A DNA stretch of 5,234 nt from Actinomycetes bacterium (GTDB taxonomy: Bacteria; Actinomycetota; Acidimicrobiia; Acidimicrobiales; Bog-793). Each line of letters opens with the position of its first letter. Position 1 is the first letter of the stretch. Positions 1 to 5,234 of this stretch are shown piece by piece. Made by a program: the position numbers and the translations under genes. The stretch covers positions 1-5,234 of the forward strand of contig JAJYGM010000422.1 of the NCBI GenBank assembly GCA_021785095.1, in the 5' to 3' direction. The notes under the pieces were generated by a model. That model had not been told where the DNA came from, ran no database searches, and worked only from the letters and a program-made list of their open reading frames with translations.

Positions 1-1
1 G

Positions 2-469
2 GCGTCGTTCGAGTCCTGGGGCCGCGTCGCCTCGGGCGGTCCTCGTTCGGTCGTGCACGGCGACTTCCGCCTCGACAACCTGCTGTTCGGGGCACCGGGG
101 CCTGAAGGCGGGTCGGAGCCGAGGGTCGCCGTCGTCGACTGGCAGACGGTCGCGCAGGCCTCGCCGATGTCCGACCTCGCGTACTTCGTCGGCGCCGGTC
201 TGCGACCGGAGACCCGGCGTGCTCACGAGGGCGCCCTCGTCGATCGGTACCTCGCCCGGCTGAGAGGGCTCGGCGTGGAGCCCCCGCCGTGGAGCGAGCT
301 CGAGCCGGTGTACCGCGCCCAGACACTCGGCGGGCTCATCATGGCCGTGCTGCCGGCGATGCTCGTCGCCGAGGACACGCGCAGCCGGGCGATGTTCGCC
401 ACGATGGCGGAGCGCCACGCCCTCCACGCCATCGATCGGGGCGCGCTCGACCTGGTCCGAGGGCGCTGA
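2..469 (+). CDS. Phosphotransferase family protein (APH/EcKinase-like), C-terminal part
   Basis: This is the C-terminal 155 residues of an aminoglycoside-phosphotransferase-fold small-molecule kinase; the N-lobe and true start lie left of the window. The frame is open from base 2, and the GTG at 53 is an internal Val of the catalytic loop, not a start. Directly visible are the Brenner-type catalytic loop VVHGDFRLDN (catalytic Asp, metal-binding Asn) and, about 20 residues later, VAVVDWQ, the equivalent of the kinase DFG metal-binding Asp. PMSDLAYFVG follows, as is typical of the ACAD10/11-like and ecdysteroid-kinase-like branches. The helical C-lobe runs to a TGA at 467-469. Family members transfer phosphate from ATP to hydroxyls of small molecules, and this branch is rarely a true antibiotic-resistance enzyme. 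The substrate is unknown. It probably forms an operon with the next gene, 18 bp downstream. Confidence 0.9.
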   Translation, partial: ASFESWGRVASGGPRSVVHGDFRLDNLLFGAPGPEGGSEPRVAVVDWQTVAQASPMSDLAYFVGAGLRPETRRAHEGALVDRYLARLRGLGVEPPPWSELEPVYRAQTLGGLIMAVLPAMLVAEDTRSRAMFATMAERHALHAIDRGALDLVRGR

Positions 470-487
470 GCCGAGCAGACTGATCCG

Positions 488-1510
488 ATGCCGCGTCTCA
501 CGCCCCTCGACGAGCGCCTCGCGCACCAGATCCCGGAGCCCTTCCCGGCGGTCGTCACGCACCACGAGCACTGGCGCGAGAGCTACTTCTACGTGCTTCA
601 CCCCCCGGCCGGCCACGACGGAGACGTCTTGATCCTGACGTTGGCGACCTATCCGGCGAGCGAGCGGCTCGACTCGTACCAGATGGGCAGGATCGGCGGC
701 TCACACGTGTTCGCGCTGCACGAGCGGTCGTACGGCACCGACCCTCACGAGAACCTCGCCGGTCCGGTCCGGATCGACGTCGAGGAGCCCTACGAGCGGG
801 TGCACCTGAGCGTCGACGCGTCGCGATCAAAGCCCGAGGGTCTGTCGGTCGCAGCGCCCGAGTTGGATCTCGTCTTCCGGGCACGGACGGCGCCCTACTG
901 CATGCGCCGGGGGACGATGAAGGCCGGCCACGAGATCATCTGGGACCAGAGCCAGATGGTCCAGTCCGGTTGGTTCGACGGCTGGTACGCGAGCGGCGAC
1001 GGGCGGCGGGAGATCAACGGGTGGTGGGGCCAGCGTGACCACTCGTGGGGCATCCGGGACCACGTCCGCTGCCCGATGTGGCTGTGGCTCGCCCTCCAGC
1101 TCCCGGACGGGATGATCGGCGCATGGCACTGGGAGCTCGCGAACGGGGCGCGGGTGTTCACCGACGGGTGCTTCGCCCCGGCGGGAGGCGGGGAGCCGGT
1201 GCCGATCGTCGACCTGCGGCACGAGTTCCAGTGGTTGGGCGAGGGCGGCGACGCCGTCGAGTACGGAGAGCTCGGCGAGCTGGTGCGAGGGCTCGGCGGC
1301 GGCGCCGAGGTGGTGTTGGCAGACGGGCGACGCTGGCAGCTCGCCGTCGAGGGGCGGTGGGCGATGCCGTACGGTCCCCGCGGCGGCGGACAACACCTGT
1401 GCACGGTCACGATGGACGACGGGCGCGTCGGCAGCGGGGTCGTCGAGATCACCGGTGCCCACCACCACCGGTACTTCCCGGTTGCGCGGGCGGAGGGCCT
1501 GCCGATCTGA
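488..1510 (+). CDS. DUF7065/DUF7064-type protein of unknown function
   Basis: This 340-residue soluble protein has no signal peptide or membrane helix. Its clearest landmark is GQRDHSWGIRD at residues 181-191, followed by a Trp-rich stretch (MWLWLALQL, then GAWHWE). I associate this pattern with the paired DUF7065 (N-terminal) and DUF7064 (C-terminal) domains, which have a predicted lipocalin- or CrtC-like beta-barrel character. The family assignment is from memory and no reaction is established. The C-terminus, with GAHHHRYFPVAR, matches the ending I expect for the family, so the protein looks full length. The ATG at 488 lies 18 bp after the kinase stop and has no convincing Shine-Dalgarno sequence, so translation may be coupled to the kinase gene. 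Pairing with an APH-fold kinase suggests action on a shared hydrophobic or hydroxylated small molecule; that is inference. Confidence 0.75.
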   Translation: MPRLTPLDERLAHQIPEPFPAVVTHHEHWRESYFYVLHPPAGHDGDVLILTLATYPASERLDSYQMGRIGGSHVFALHERSYGTDPHENLAGPVRIDVEEPYERVHLSVDASRSKPEGLSVAAPELDLVFRARTAPYCMRRGTMKAGHEIIWDQSQMVQSGWFDGWYASGDGRREINGWWGQRDHSWGIRDHVRCPMWLWLALQLPDGMIGAWHWELANGARVFTDGCFAPAGGGEPVPIVDLRHEFQWLGEGGDAVEYGELGELVRGLGGGAEVVLADGRRWQLAVEGRWAMPYGPRGGGQHLCTVTMDDGRVGSGVVEITGAHHHRYFPVARAEGLPI

Positions 1511-1540
1511 GCGAACGCTCGCGCCGGCACTCGGCTCGCA

Positions 1541-1557
1541 GGATGCGACGCGCATCC
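1541..1557. terminator. Inverted repeat between convergent genes, possible bidirectional terminator
   Basis: GGATGCG-ACG-CGCATCC is a perfect 7-bp stem with a 3-nt loop. It sits in the 54-bp gap where the + strand operon (stop at 1510) meets the - strand operon (stop at 1565). Position and symmetry fit a terminator serving both directions. There is no T-tract on either side, so it is not a canonical intrinsic terminator. A second small palindrome, GAGCG-AA-CGCTC at 1509-1520, overlaps the upstream stop codon. Confidence 0.4.
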
Positions 1558-1564
1558 CGGCGCC

Positions 1565-2275
1565 TCAGTCCAGCCGTGCCCGTCGGCGGATCGCATCCGG
1601 GTCGAGGAGCACGAGCGTGTGGTCCTCGACCGTCATCCATCCAAGGCTGCGCAGCTGGTGGAGCGCCTTCACGAGCGCCTCGCGGGACATGCCGGACCAC
1701 GAGGCCATCTCCTGCTGGCTGAGCGGAGCGTCGATCGTCAACCGGCCGTCGCCCTCGACGCCGTAGCGGTCCGCGAGGCGCGCAATCGTGGCGCACGCCC
1801 GCGTGAGCGTGCCGGCCGTGCCGAACTCGAGCTGGCGCGTCGAGAGGGAACGAATGCGACTAGAGAGCAGCCGCAGCAGCTCCGTCGGCACACGGGGGTG
1901 GCCGAGGAGGAACTCGGAGAACTCCTCGAGGTCGATCACGTCGATCTCGACCGGCTCGAGGGCGATGACCGTTGCCGAGCGGGGCGACCCGTCGATCGCG
2001 CTCAGCTCTCCGAGGAGCGAGCCTGGGTCGAGGACGGAGAGGATCACCTCGTGGCCGGCCCGGCGGGCGCACACCTTGGCCCGGCCGGTGCGCAGCACCA
2101 TGACCTCGGTCCCGGGCTCGCCCTCGCGGAAGACGATGTCGCCACGCGAAAACGTCCTCCGCCGGCTGATCGGCTCGAGGTCAGCCCCCTCGTCGTCGTT
2201 CAGCCAGCGGAGGAATGGGACCTCGGTCTCTTCGGCGCTCCCTCGTTGCGCCTCCGAGCCCGGTCCGATGGTCAG
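1565..2275 (-). CDS. Crp/Fnr-family transcriptional regulator, start unresolved
   Basis: This is a two-domain Crp-type regulator of about 236 residues. The cyclic-nucleotide-binding barrel includes FSRGDIVFREGEPG (about residues 42-55), a G-E pair at 89-90 and PRSATV at 98-103, so the phosphate-binding-cassette Glu and Arg-Ser are present. A long dimer helix follows, then a winged helix-turn-helix at about 185-214 (LSQQEMASWSGMSREALVKA). No Fnr-type Cys cluster is visible. The first ATG is at 2101, but starting there would remove strand-forming residues of the barrel that are clearly coding. The frame is open upstream to a stop at 2350-2348 with no ATG, GTG or TTG. I therefore list the CTG at 2275, which gives a normal family length; a one-base frameshift to the GTG at 2280 is the alternative. 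The gene starts about 22 bp after the small peptide gene, so it is probably co-transcribed and may regulate this cassette. Confidence 0.85.
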   Translation of the reverse strand: MTIGPGSEAQRGSAEETEVPFLRWLNDDEGADLEPISRRRTFSRGDIVFREGEPGTEVMVLRTGRAKVCARRAGHEVILSVLDPGSLLGELSAIDGSPRSATVIALEPVEIDVIDLEEFSEFLLGHPRVPTELLRLLSSRIRSLSTRQLEFGTAGTLTRACATIARLADRYGVEGDGRLTIDAPLSQQEMASWSGMSREALVKALHQLRSLGWMTVEDHTLVLLDPDAIRRRARLD

Positions 2276-2297
2276 ATCACTCGTCGACAGAGTCGAT

Positions 2298-2441
2298 CTA
2301 GAGCTCGCGGAGCTCGCGGAGCTCGCGGTGCTCCGTGACAGTCGCTCTCACACCGCCGCTCACCTTGTCCGCGCTCTCCTCGTCGATGGACAGGTCCTCG
2401 TCGAGCTCTGTCTCGTTTTCCTCTTGGGTCTCGTCGGACAT
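2298..2441 (-). CDS. Small double-glycine leader peptide, putative exporter substrate
   Basis: This 47-residue ORF starts at ATG 2441, 7 nt after a perfect AGGAGG, and ends with TAG at 2298. Residues 1-30 are an extremely acidic leader (13 Asp/Glu, one Lys) ending DLSIDEESADKVSGG. This fits the double-glycine pattern cut by C39 peptidases: Gly at -1 and -2, Val at -4, a small hydrophobic residue (Ala) at -7, Ile at -12 and acidic residues at -9 to -11. The predicted core is VRATVTEHRELRELREL, 17 residues, without Cys or Ser, near neutral, ending in three Arg-Glu-Leu units. The gene lies between a C39-domain ABC exporter and a Crp-type regulator on the same strand, so it is the natural substrate of that exporter. 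Whether the product is a bacteriocin, a signal or a modified RiPP is unknown. I do not recognise the core as any described peptide. Confidence 0.8.
   Translation of the reverse strand: MSDETQEENETELDEDLSIDEESADKVSGGVRATVTEHRELRELREL
2301..2327. repeat. Three exact tandem copies of a 9-bp unit (GAGCTCGCG)
   Basis: Three perfect, adjacent copies of GAGCTCGCG lie in the 3' end of the small peptide gene. On the minus strand each copy reads CGC-GAG-CTC in frame, giving Arg-Glu-Leu three times at the C-terminus of the core. Codon use is identical in all copies, which suggests recent duplication by slippage rather than slow protein-level selection. Confidence 0.9.
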
Positions 2442-2544
2442 CTCTGTTCCTCCTATTTGGGTGTTTGCAGATCAACTGGCTGAAGGGTAAGCCCTCGATC
2501 CCCCGCTGAGAAGGGGTCAGGTGTGCGTATTCGTACTCATCGTG
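2442..2544 (-). other. Intergenic region between exporter and small peptide, with a weak hairpin
   Basis: This is 103 bp between the exporter stop and the peptide ATG. On the minus strand, 2518-2497 can fold as GACCCC / GGGG-A-TC around a 9-nt loop (six pairs with one bulge). No T-tract follows, so it is at best a weak attenuator or a 3'-end stabiliser for the exporter message. The last 30 bases before the ATG are AT-richer than the surroundings and hold the ribosome binding site. A TTGATC hexamer lies upstream, but I see no matching -10 box, so no promoter is called. Confidence 0.35.
2449..2454 (-). promoter_or_regulatory. Strong ribosome binding site for the small peptide
   Basis: On the minus strand AGGAGG is followed by a 7-nt spacer (aacagag) and the ATG at 2441. 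It is an exact anti-Shine-Dalgarno match at ideal spacing. It lies in a locally AT-richer stretch, and it is the main evidence that the 47-codon frame is translated. Confidence 0.85.
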
Positions 2545-5234
2545 TCACTCGATCGCCTGTTGGGAGTAGAGGTAGAAGTAGATGCCCTCGCGGGTCATGA
2601 GCTCGTCGTGCGTGCCCCTCTCGACGAGCCGGCCCGCCTCGAGCACGACGATCAGGTCCGCGTTGCGCACGGTGCTCAGCCGATGTGCGACGACGAACGA
2701 AGTGCGCCCGTGCGACAGCTGTTCCAGGTTGCGTTTCACAATCGCCTCCGACTCGGTGTCGAGGGCGCTCGTCGCCTCGTCGAAGAGCAGGAGCGGCGGG
2801 TTGCGGTAGAGGGCTCGGGCGATGGCGAGCCGCTGTGCCTGGCCCCCCGAGAGCGGGAGCCCGTGATCGCCGACGAGGGTGTCGTAGCCGAGCGGCAACC
2901 GCTCGACGAGCTCGGCCAGATCGGCCACGTGTGCGGCGGACCTCACGGCGTCGAAATCCGGCGAATCGTCGCCGAGGGCGATGTTCTCGGCGATCGTGGC
3001 GGAGAAGACGTAGGGCTGCTGGAGGACGACACCGACACGGTGGCGCAACTCGCCGTAGTCCAGCCTCGTCGACTCGGTCCGGTCGAAGTAGATCGCGCCC
3101 GACGTCGGTTCGATCAGACCGGCGAGGAGGCGCAGCAGCGTGGACTTTCCCGAGCCGGAGCGACCTACGATCCCGACCGTCGTTCCCGGCATCACCTCGA
3201 GGCTGACTCCGGAGATGATCGGCCTGTCCGCAGTCGGAGGTTGCCAGGTCAGCTCGGCAAGCCGGACGTGGCCTTCGAGAGTCGGCACGGGGAGGAGGTC
3301 GTCACGCCCCTCGCCCTGTTCCGGCTCGTGCTCGAGGACGTCTGCGATGCGGTTGAGGAGCACCGACGACACCTGCACGTCGTCCCAGATGTTGAGGAGG
3401 ACGAGAAGCGGGCTCGTCGTGAGCATGACCAGCGTCGTGAAGGCGACGAAGGCGCCGAGGCTGAGAGCGTGGTCGTGCACCTCGATCGCGCCGAGGAAGA
3501 CGAACACCCCGTAGGTCGTGAGCGACACCAGCTGGAGGGCGGCGCCGTAGCCGGCGATCGTGCGGTGGGATGCCATCGTGCGCGACGTGAAGTCGGCGAA
3601 CACCCGCTTGAGCCGTGCTCGCAGCCCGTCCTCGGTAGCGGTCGACTTCACCGTCTCGATCCCCTTCAGGAGGTCGACCTGGTCCGACTGGTAGCGCCCG
3701 AAGCTCTCCTCGATGCCGGCATAGAGGGGCCGGAGGCGTTGTGCCGAGTACCGCATCGCCAGGGCATAGAGCGGTGCAGCCACGAGGAAGATGGCGGCGA
3801 GGACGGGGGAGAGCACGAACATGATCGCGATGCCGACGAGCACCTGAGTCGTTGCACTCAGGGCCTCGATGCCGAGCTGGACGACGATGTGACGGATCTG
3901 CCGGACGCCGCTCAGACGGCGCTCGATGTCGCCGGTCCTCCGCACGGCGAAGTAGGACATCGGCAGCTTGAGCAGCCGCTCGGTGACGAAGTCGAGGGTC
4001 TCGACATCGAAACGTGCCGTCGCGCCGACGAGCGACAATCGCTGGAAGAGGATCGCCATGGTGCCGCCGACGACGAGGGCGAGCATGACGAGCGCCAAGA
4101 GGTCGATGACCGATTCCGAATGGGGGGAGACGACGTCGTTCACGATCACCTCGACGACGAGGGGGAAGGTGACCTCGCAGGCGGCTGCCACGAGCGCAAG
4201 GCCGAGGGCGATGAAGAGCGCCCGCCGGTGCGAGCGGAGGAAGGGGCGGATCCAGCGCAGGTTCGGCGCTCCACCCGGGACCTCCGGAGGCCTCCCTGTC
4301 GGGGTGACGACCGCGGCGAAGCCGTCCCATGCCTCGGCAAGCTCGTCCCGGCTGACGCGGCGCAGCCCGACCGCCGGGTCCGCGATGACCGCTCGGTCTT
4401 CCCCGACCTCGGTGAGCACGACCCAGTGGTTCTGCCTCCAGTGGATGACCGACGGCAGCGGGATCCGCGGCACCTGGTGGCGTGAGACCTTCCTCGGCTC
4501 GACCTCGAGGCCGAGCTTGCGTCCCGTCTCGGTGATGGCGCGCAGCGTCGTCCCCGTCACGTCTGTCCCTGCGAGGTCGCGCAGGGATGCGGTCGACACC
4601 TTGATCCCGTGGAATGTGGCGACCATCGCGAGGCATGCGACGCCGCAGTCCATCTCGTCGATCTGCTGCACCACCGGGAAGCGGCGCCGGCGCCCCGGTC
4701 CGAGGCGGTAGCGGGATCGCCCGGCAGATCCAGCCTGCTCTTCGCCTGCTGAGGGTGGCAGGCCGGGCTTGGTTGCATCCCGGCCGGCCGACGAAGGCTC
4801 ACCGGCCTCATCGGCGCCCCCGTCGGTGGAGGGGGCGAGACCGCCCGGCAGGATCTCGTTCGCGAAGTCGAGCGGCAGCCGAGCGGCGGTTCGGAAGTCA
4901 CGTCCCTCCGCCACCTCCCGCACCCGCCGGCCGAAGGCGGGAAGGGCTTCGCAGAGGTGCTCGAAGGCAGCCGGATCGACGAAGTAGAGGCGGCACGCGG
5001 TGAGCGAGCGGACGGTCGCCACGCTTGGCTCGGCCGAGAGGAGGGAACGCTCGCCGAACAGGTCACCGATGCCGAAGTAGCCGATGCGGGAGTCGACCCC
5101 CTCCTCGCTTCGTACTGCCTCGAGCCGCCCCTCCTCGACGATGAAGAGCCCGATGCCCGGTTCGTCCTGGCGGATGACGTCCGTGCCGGCTGAGACCTCG
5201 ATCGTGTCGACCAGTGGAAAGAGGACGCCGGCGG
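2545..5234 (-). CDS. cNMP-fold/C39-peptidase/ABC peptide exporter, N-terminus cut by window edge
   Basis: At least 895 residues are visible; the start lies beyond 5234, and the GTG at 5022 is internal. In visible numbering: a cyclic-nucleotide-binding-like barrel, about 1-100 (FGIGDLFGERSLL), then a disordered linker, about 130-180, that becomes Arg-rich (RRRR at about 181-184). The C39 peptidase, about 185-310, has oxyanion Gln190, Cys196 in MDCGVAC, His269 in NHWVVL and Asp285 in IADPAVG. Six membrane helices follow at about 338-616. The ATPase has Walker A GRSGSGKST (690-698), Q-loop LQQP, signature LSGGQ (794-798), Walker B LLLFDE (Asp818, Glu819) and H-loop His850. All catalytic residues are present, so it should cut leader peptides after GG and export the cores through the inner membrane as a dimer. 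The architecture resembles SunT- and HetC-like exporters. The peptide gene 103 bp downstream is the probable substrate. Confidence 0.95.
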   Translation of the reverse strand, partial: AGVLFPLVDTIEVSAGTDVIRQDEPGIGLFIVEEGRLEAVRSEEGVDSRIGYFGIGDLFGERSLLSAEPSVATVRSLTACRLYFVDPAAFEHLCEALPAFGRRVREVAEGRDFRTAARLPLDFANEILPGGLAPSTDGGADEAGEPSSAGRDATKPGLPPSAGEEQAGSAGRSRYRLGPGRRRRFPVVQQIDEMDCGVACLAMVATFHGIKVSTASLRDLAGTDVTGTTLRAITETGRKLGLEVEPRKVSRHQVPRIPLPSVIHWRQNHWVVLTEVGEDRAVIADPAVGLRRVSRDELAEAWDGFAAVVTPTGRPPEVPGGAPNLRWIRPFLRSHRRALFIALGLALVAAACEVTFPLVVEVIVNDVVSPHSESVIDLLALVMLALVVGGTMAILFQRLSLVGATARFDVETLDFVTERLLKLPMSYFAVRRTGDIERRLSGVRQIRHIVVQLGIEALSATTQVLVGIAIMFVLSPVLAAIFLVAAPLYALAMRYSAQRLRPLYAGIEESFGRYQSDQVDLLKGIETVKSTATEDGLRARLKRVFADFTSRTMASHRTIAGYGAALQLVSLTTYGVFVFLGAIEVHDHALSLGAFVAFTTLVMLTTSPLLVLLNIWDDVQVSSVLLNRIADVLEHEPEQGEGRDDLLPVPTLEGHVRLAELTWQPPTADRPIISGVSLEVMPGTTVGIVGRSGSGKSTLLRLLAGLIEPTSGAIYFDRTESTRLDYGELRHRVGVVLQQPYVFSATIAENIALGDDSPDFDAVRSAAHVADLAELVERLPLGYDTLVGDHGLPLSGGQAQRLAIARALYRNPPLLLFDEATSALDTESEAIVKRNLEQLSHGRTSFVVAHRLSTVRNADLIVVLEAGRLVERGTHDELMTREGIYFYLYSQQAIE

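Noticed and set aside
827..1596. Long minus-strand frames opposite the DUF7064-type gene
   Set aside because: They are low-complexity Pro/Arg/Ser-rich shadows of a gene whose sense frame has conserved motifs.
1619..2338. A 239-codon + strand frame opposite the Crp-type gene
   Set aside because: It is antisense to a clear cNMP plus helix-turn-helix protein and has no domain of its own; the C-terminal ARGARGARGAP-like repeat is just the 9-bp tandem repeat read in another frame.
2334..2352. Crp-operator-like half sites CGTGA and TCACA
   Set aside because: The spacer is 9 nt instead of the usual 6 and the site lies inside the peptide coding sequence, so chance is more likely.
2272..2475. A 67-codon minus-strand frame overlapping the small peptide gene
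   Set aside because: It is an Arg-rich shadow in another frame and has no ribosome binding site of its own; the AGGAGG is placed for the ATG at 2441. Its TGA overlaps the CTG at 2275, which is only relevant to the frameshift idea for the regulator.
2517..2540. A seven-codon minus-strand frame (MSTNTHT) just after the exporter stop
   Set aside because: It is too short, has no Shine-Dalgarno sequence and no leader-like features.
2521..4485. A 654-codon open frame on the + strand, opposite the exporter gene
   Set aside because: It is fully antisense to a gene with intact C39 and ABC motifs, is dominated by Arg, Asp, Glu and Gly as expected from GC-rich complement bias, and shows no recognisable domain.
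1..5234. CRISPR arrays, tRNA or rRNA genes, insertion sequences, attachment sites
   Set aside because: No regularly spaced repeats, cloverleaf-like segments, transposase frames or terminal inverted repeats were seen on either strand.

Overview
The window is GC-rich throughout, with codon third positions dominated by G and C. The gene types (an ACAD10/11- or EcKinase-like phosphotransferase, a DUF7064-type protein and a Crp-family regulator) suggest a high-GC actinomycete, possibly Acidimicrobiia or a relative. This placement is inference; no rRNA or other taxonomic marker is present.

Left part, + strand (1-1510): the 3' end of an aminoglycoside-phosphotransferase-fold kinase, then 18 bp later a 340-residue protein with the RDHSWG signature of the DUF7065/DUF7064 family. 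They look like a small accessory-metabolism operon. It converges on the next block across a 54-bp gap that contains a perfect 7-bp inverted repeat.

Right part, - strand (1565-5234, transcribed right to left): three genes in a row. (1) A peptide exporter, cut by the right edge, with domains in the order cyclic-nucleotide-binding fold, C39 double-glycine peptidase, six-helix ABC membrane domain and ABC ATPase. (2) A 47-codon gene at 2441-2298, easily missed because of its size, with a consensus AGGAGG ribosome binding site. It encodes a very acidic 30-residue leader ending in VSGG and a 17-residue core that ends in three Arg-Glu-Leu units. (3) A Crp/Fnr-family regulator whose N-terminal half lies upstream of its first ATG and has no ATG, GTG or TTG start in frame.

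The most interesting content is this - strand cassette. It has the parts of a complete export unit: a substrate peptide with a GG cleavage site, its processing exporter with an intact Cys-His-Asp triad, and a ligand-responsive transcription factor. Both flanking proteins carry a cyclic-nucleotide-type sensory fold. The exporter's copy has lost the usual phosphate-contacting Arg; the regulator's copy keeps it. No modification enzyme or HlyD-type adaptor is visible, but the 5' side of the operon lies outside the window. The mature product could be a secreted signal or a bacteriocin; the sequence does not decide which.
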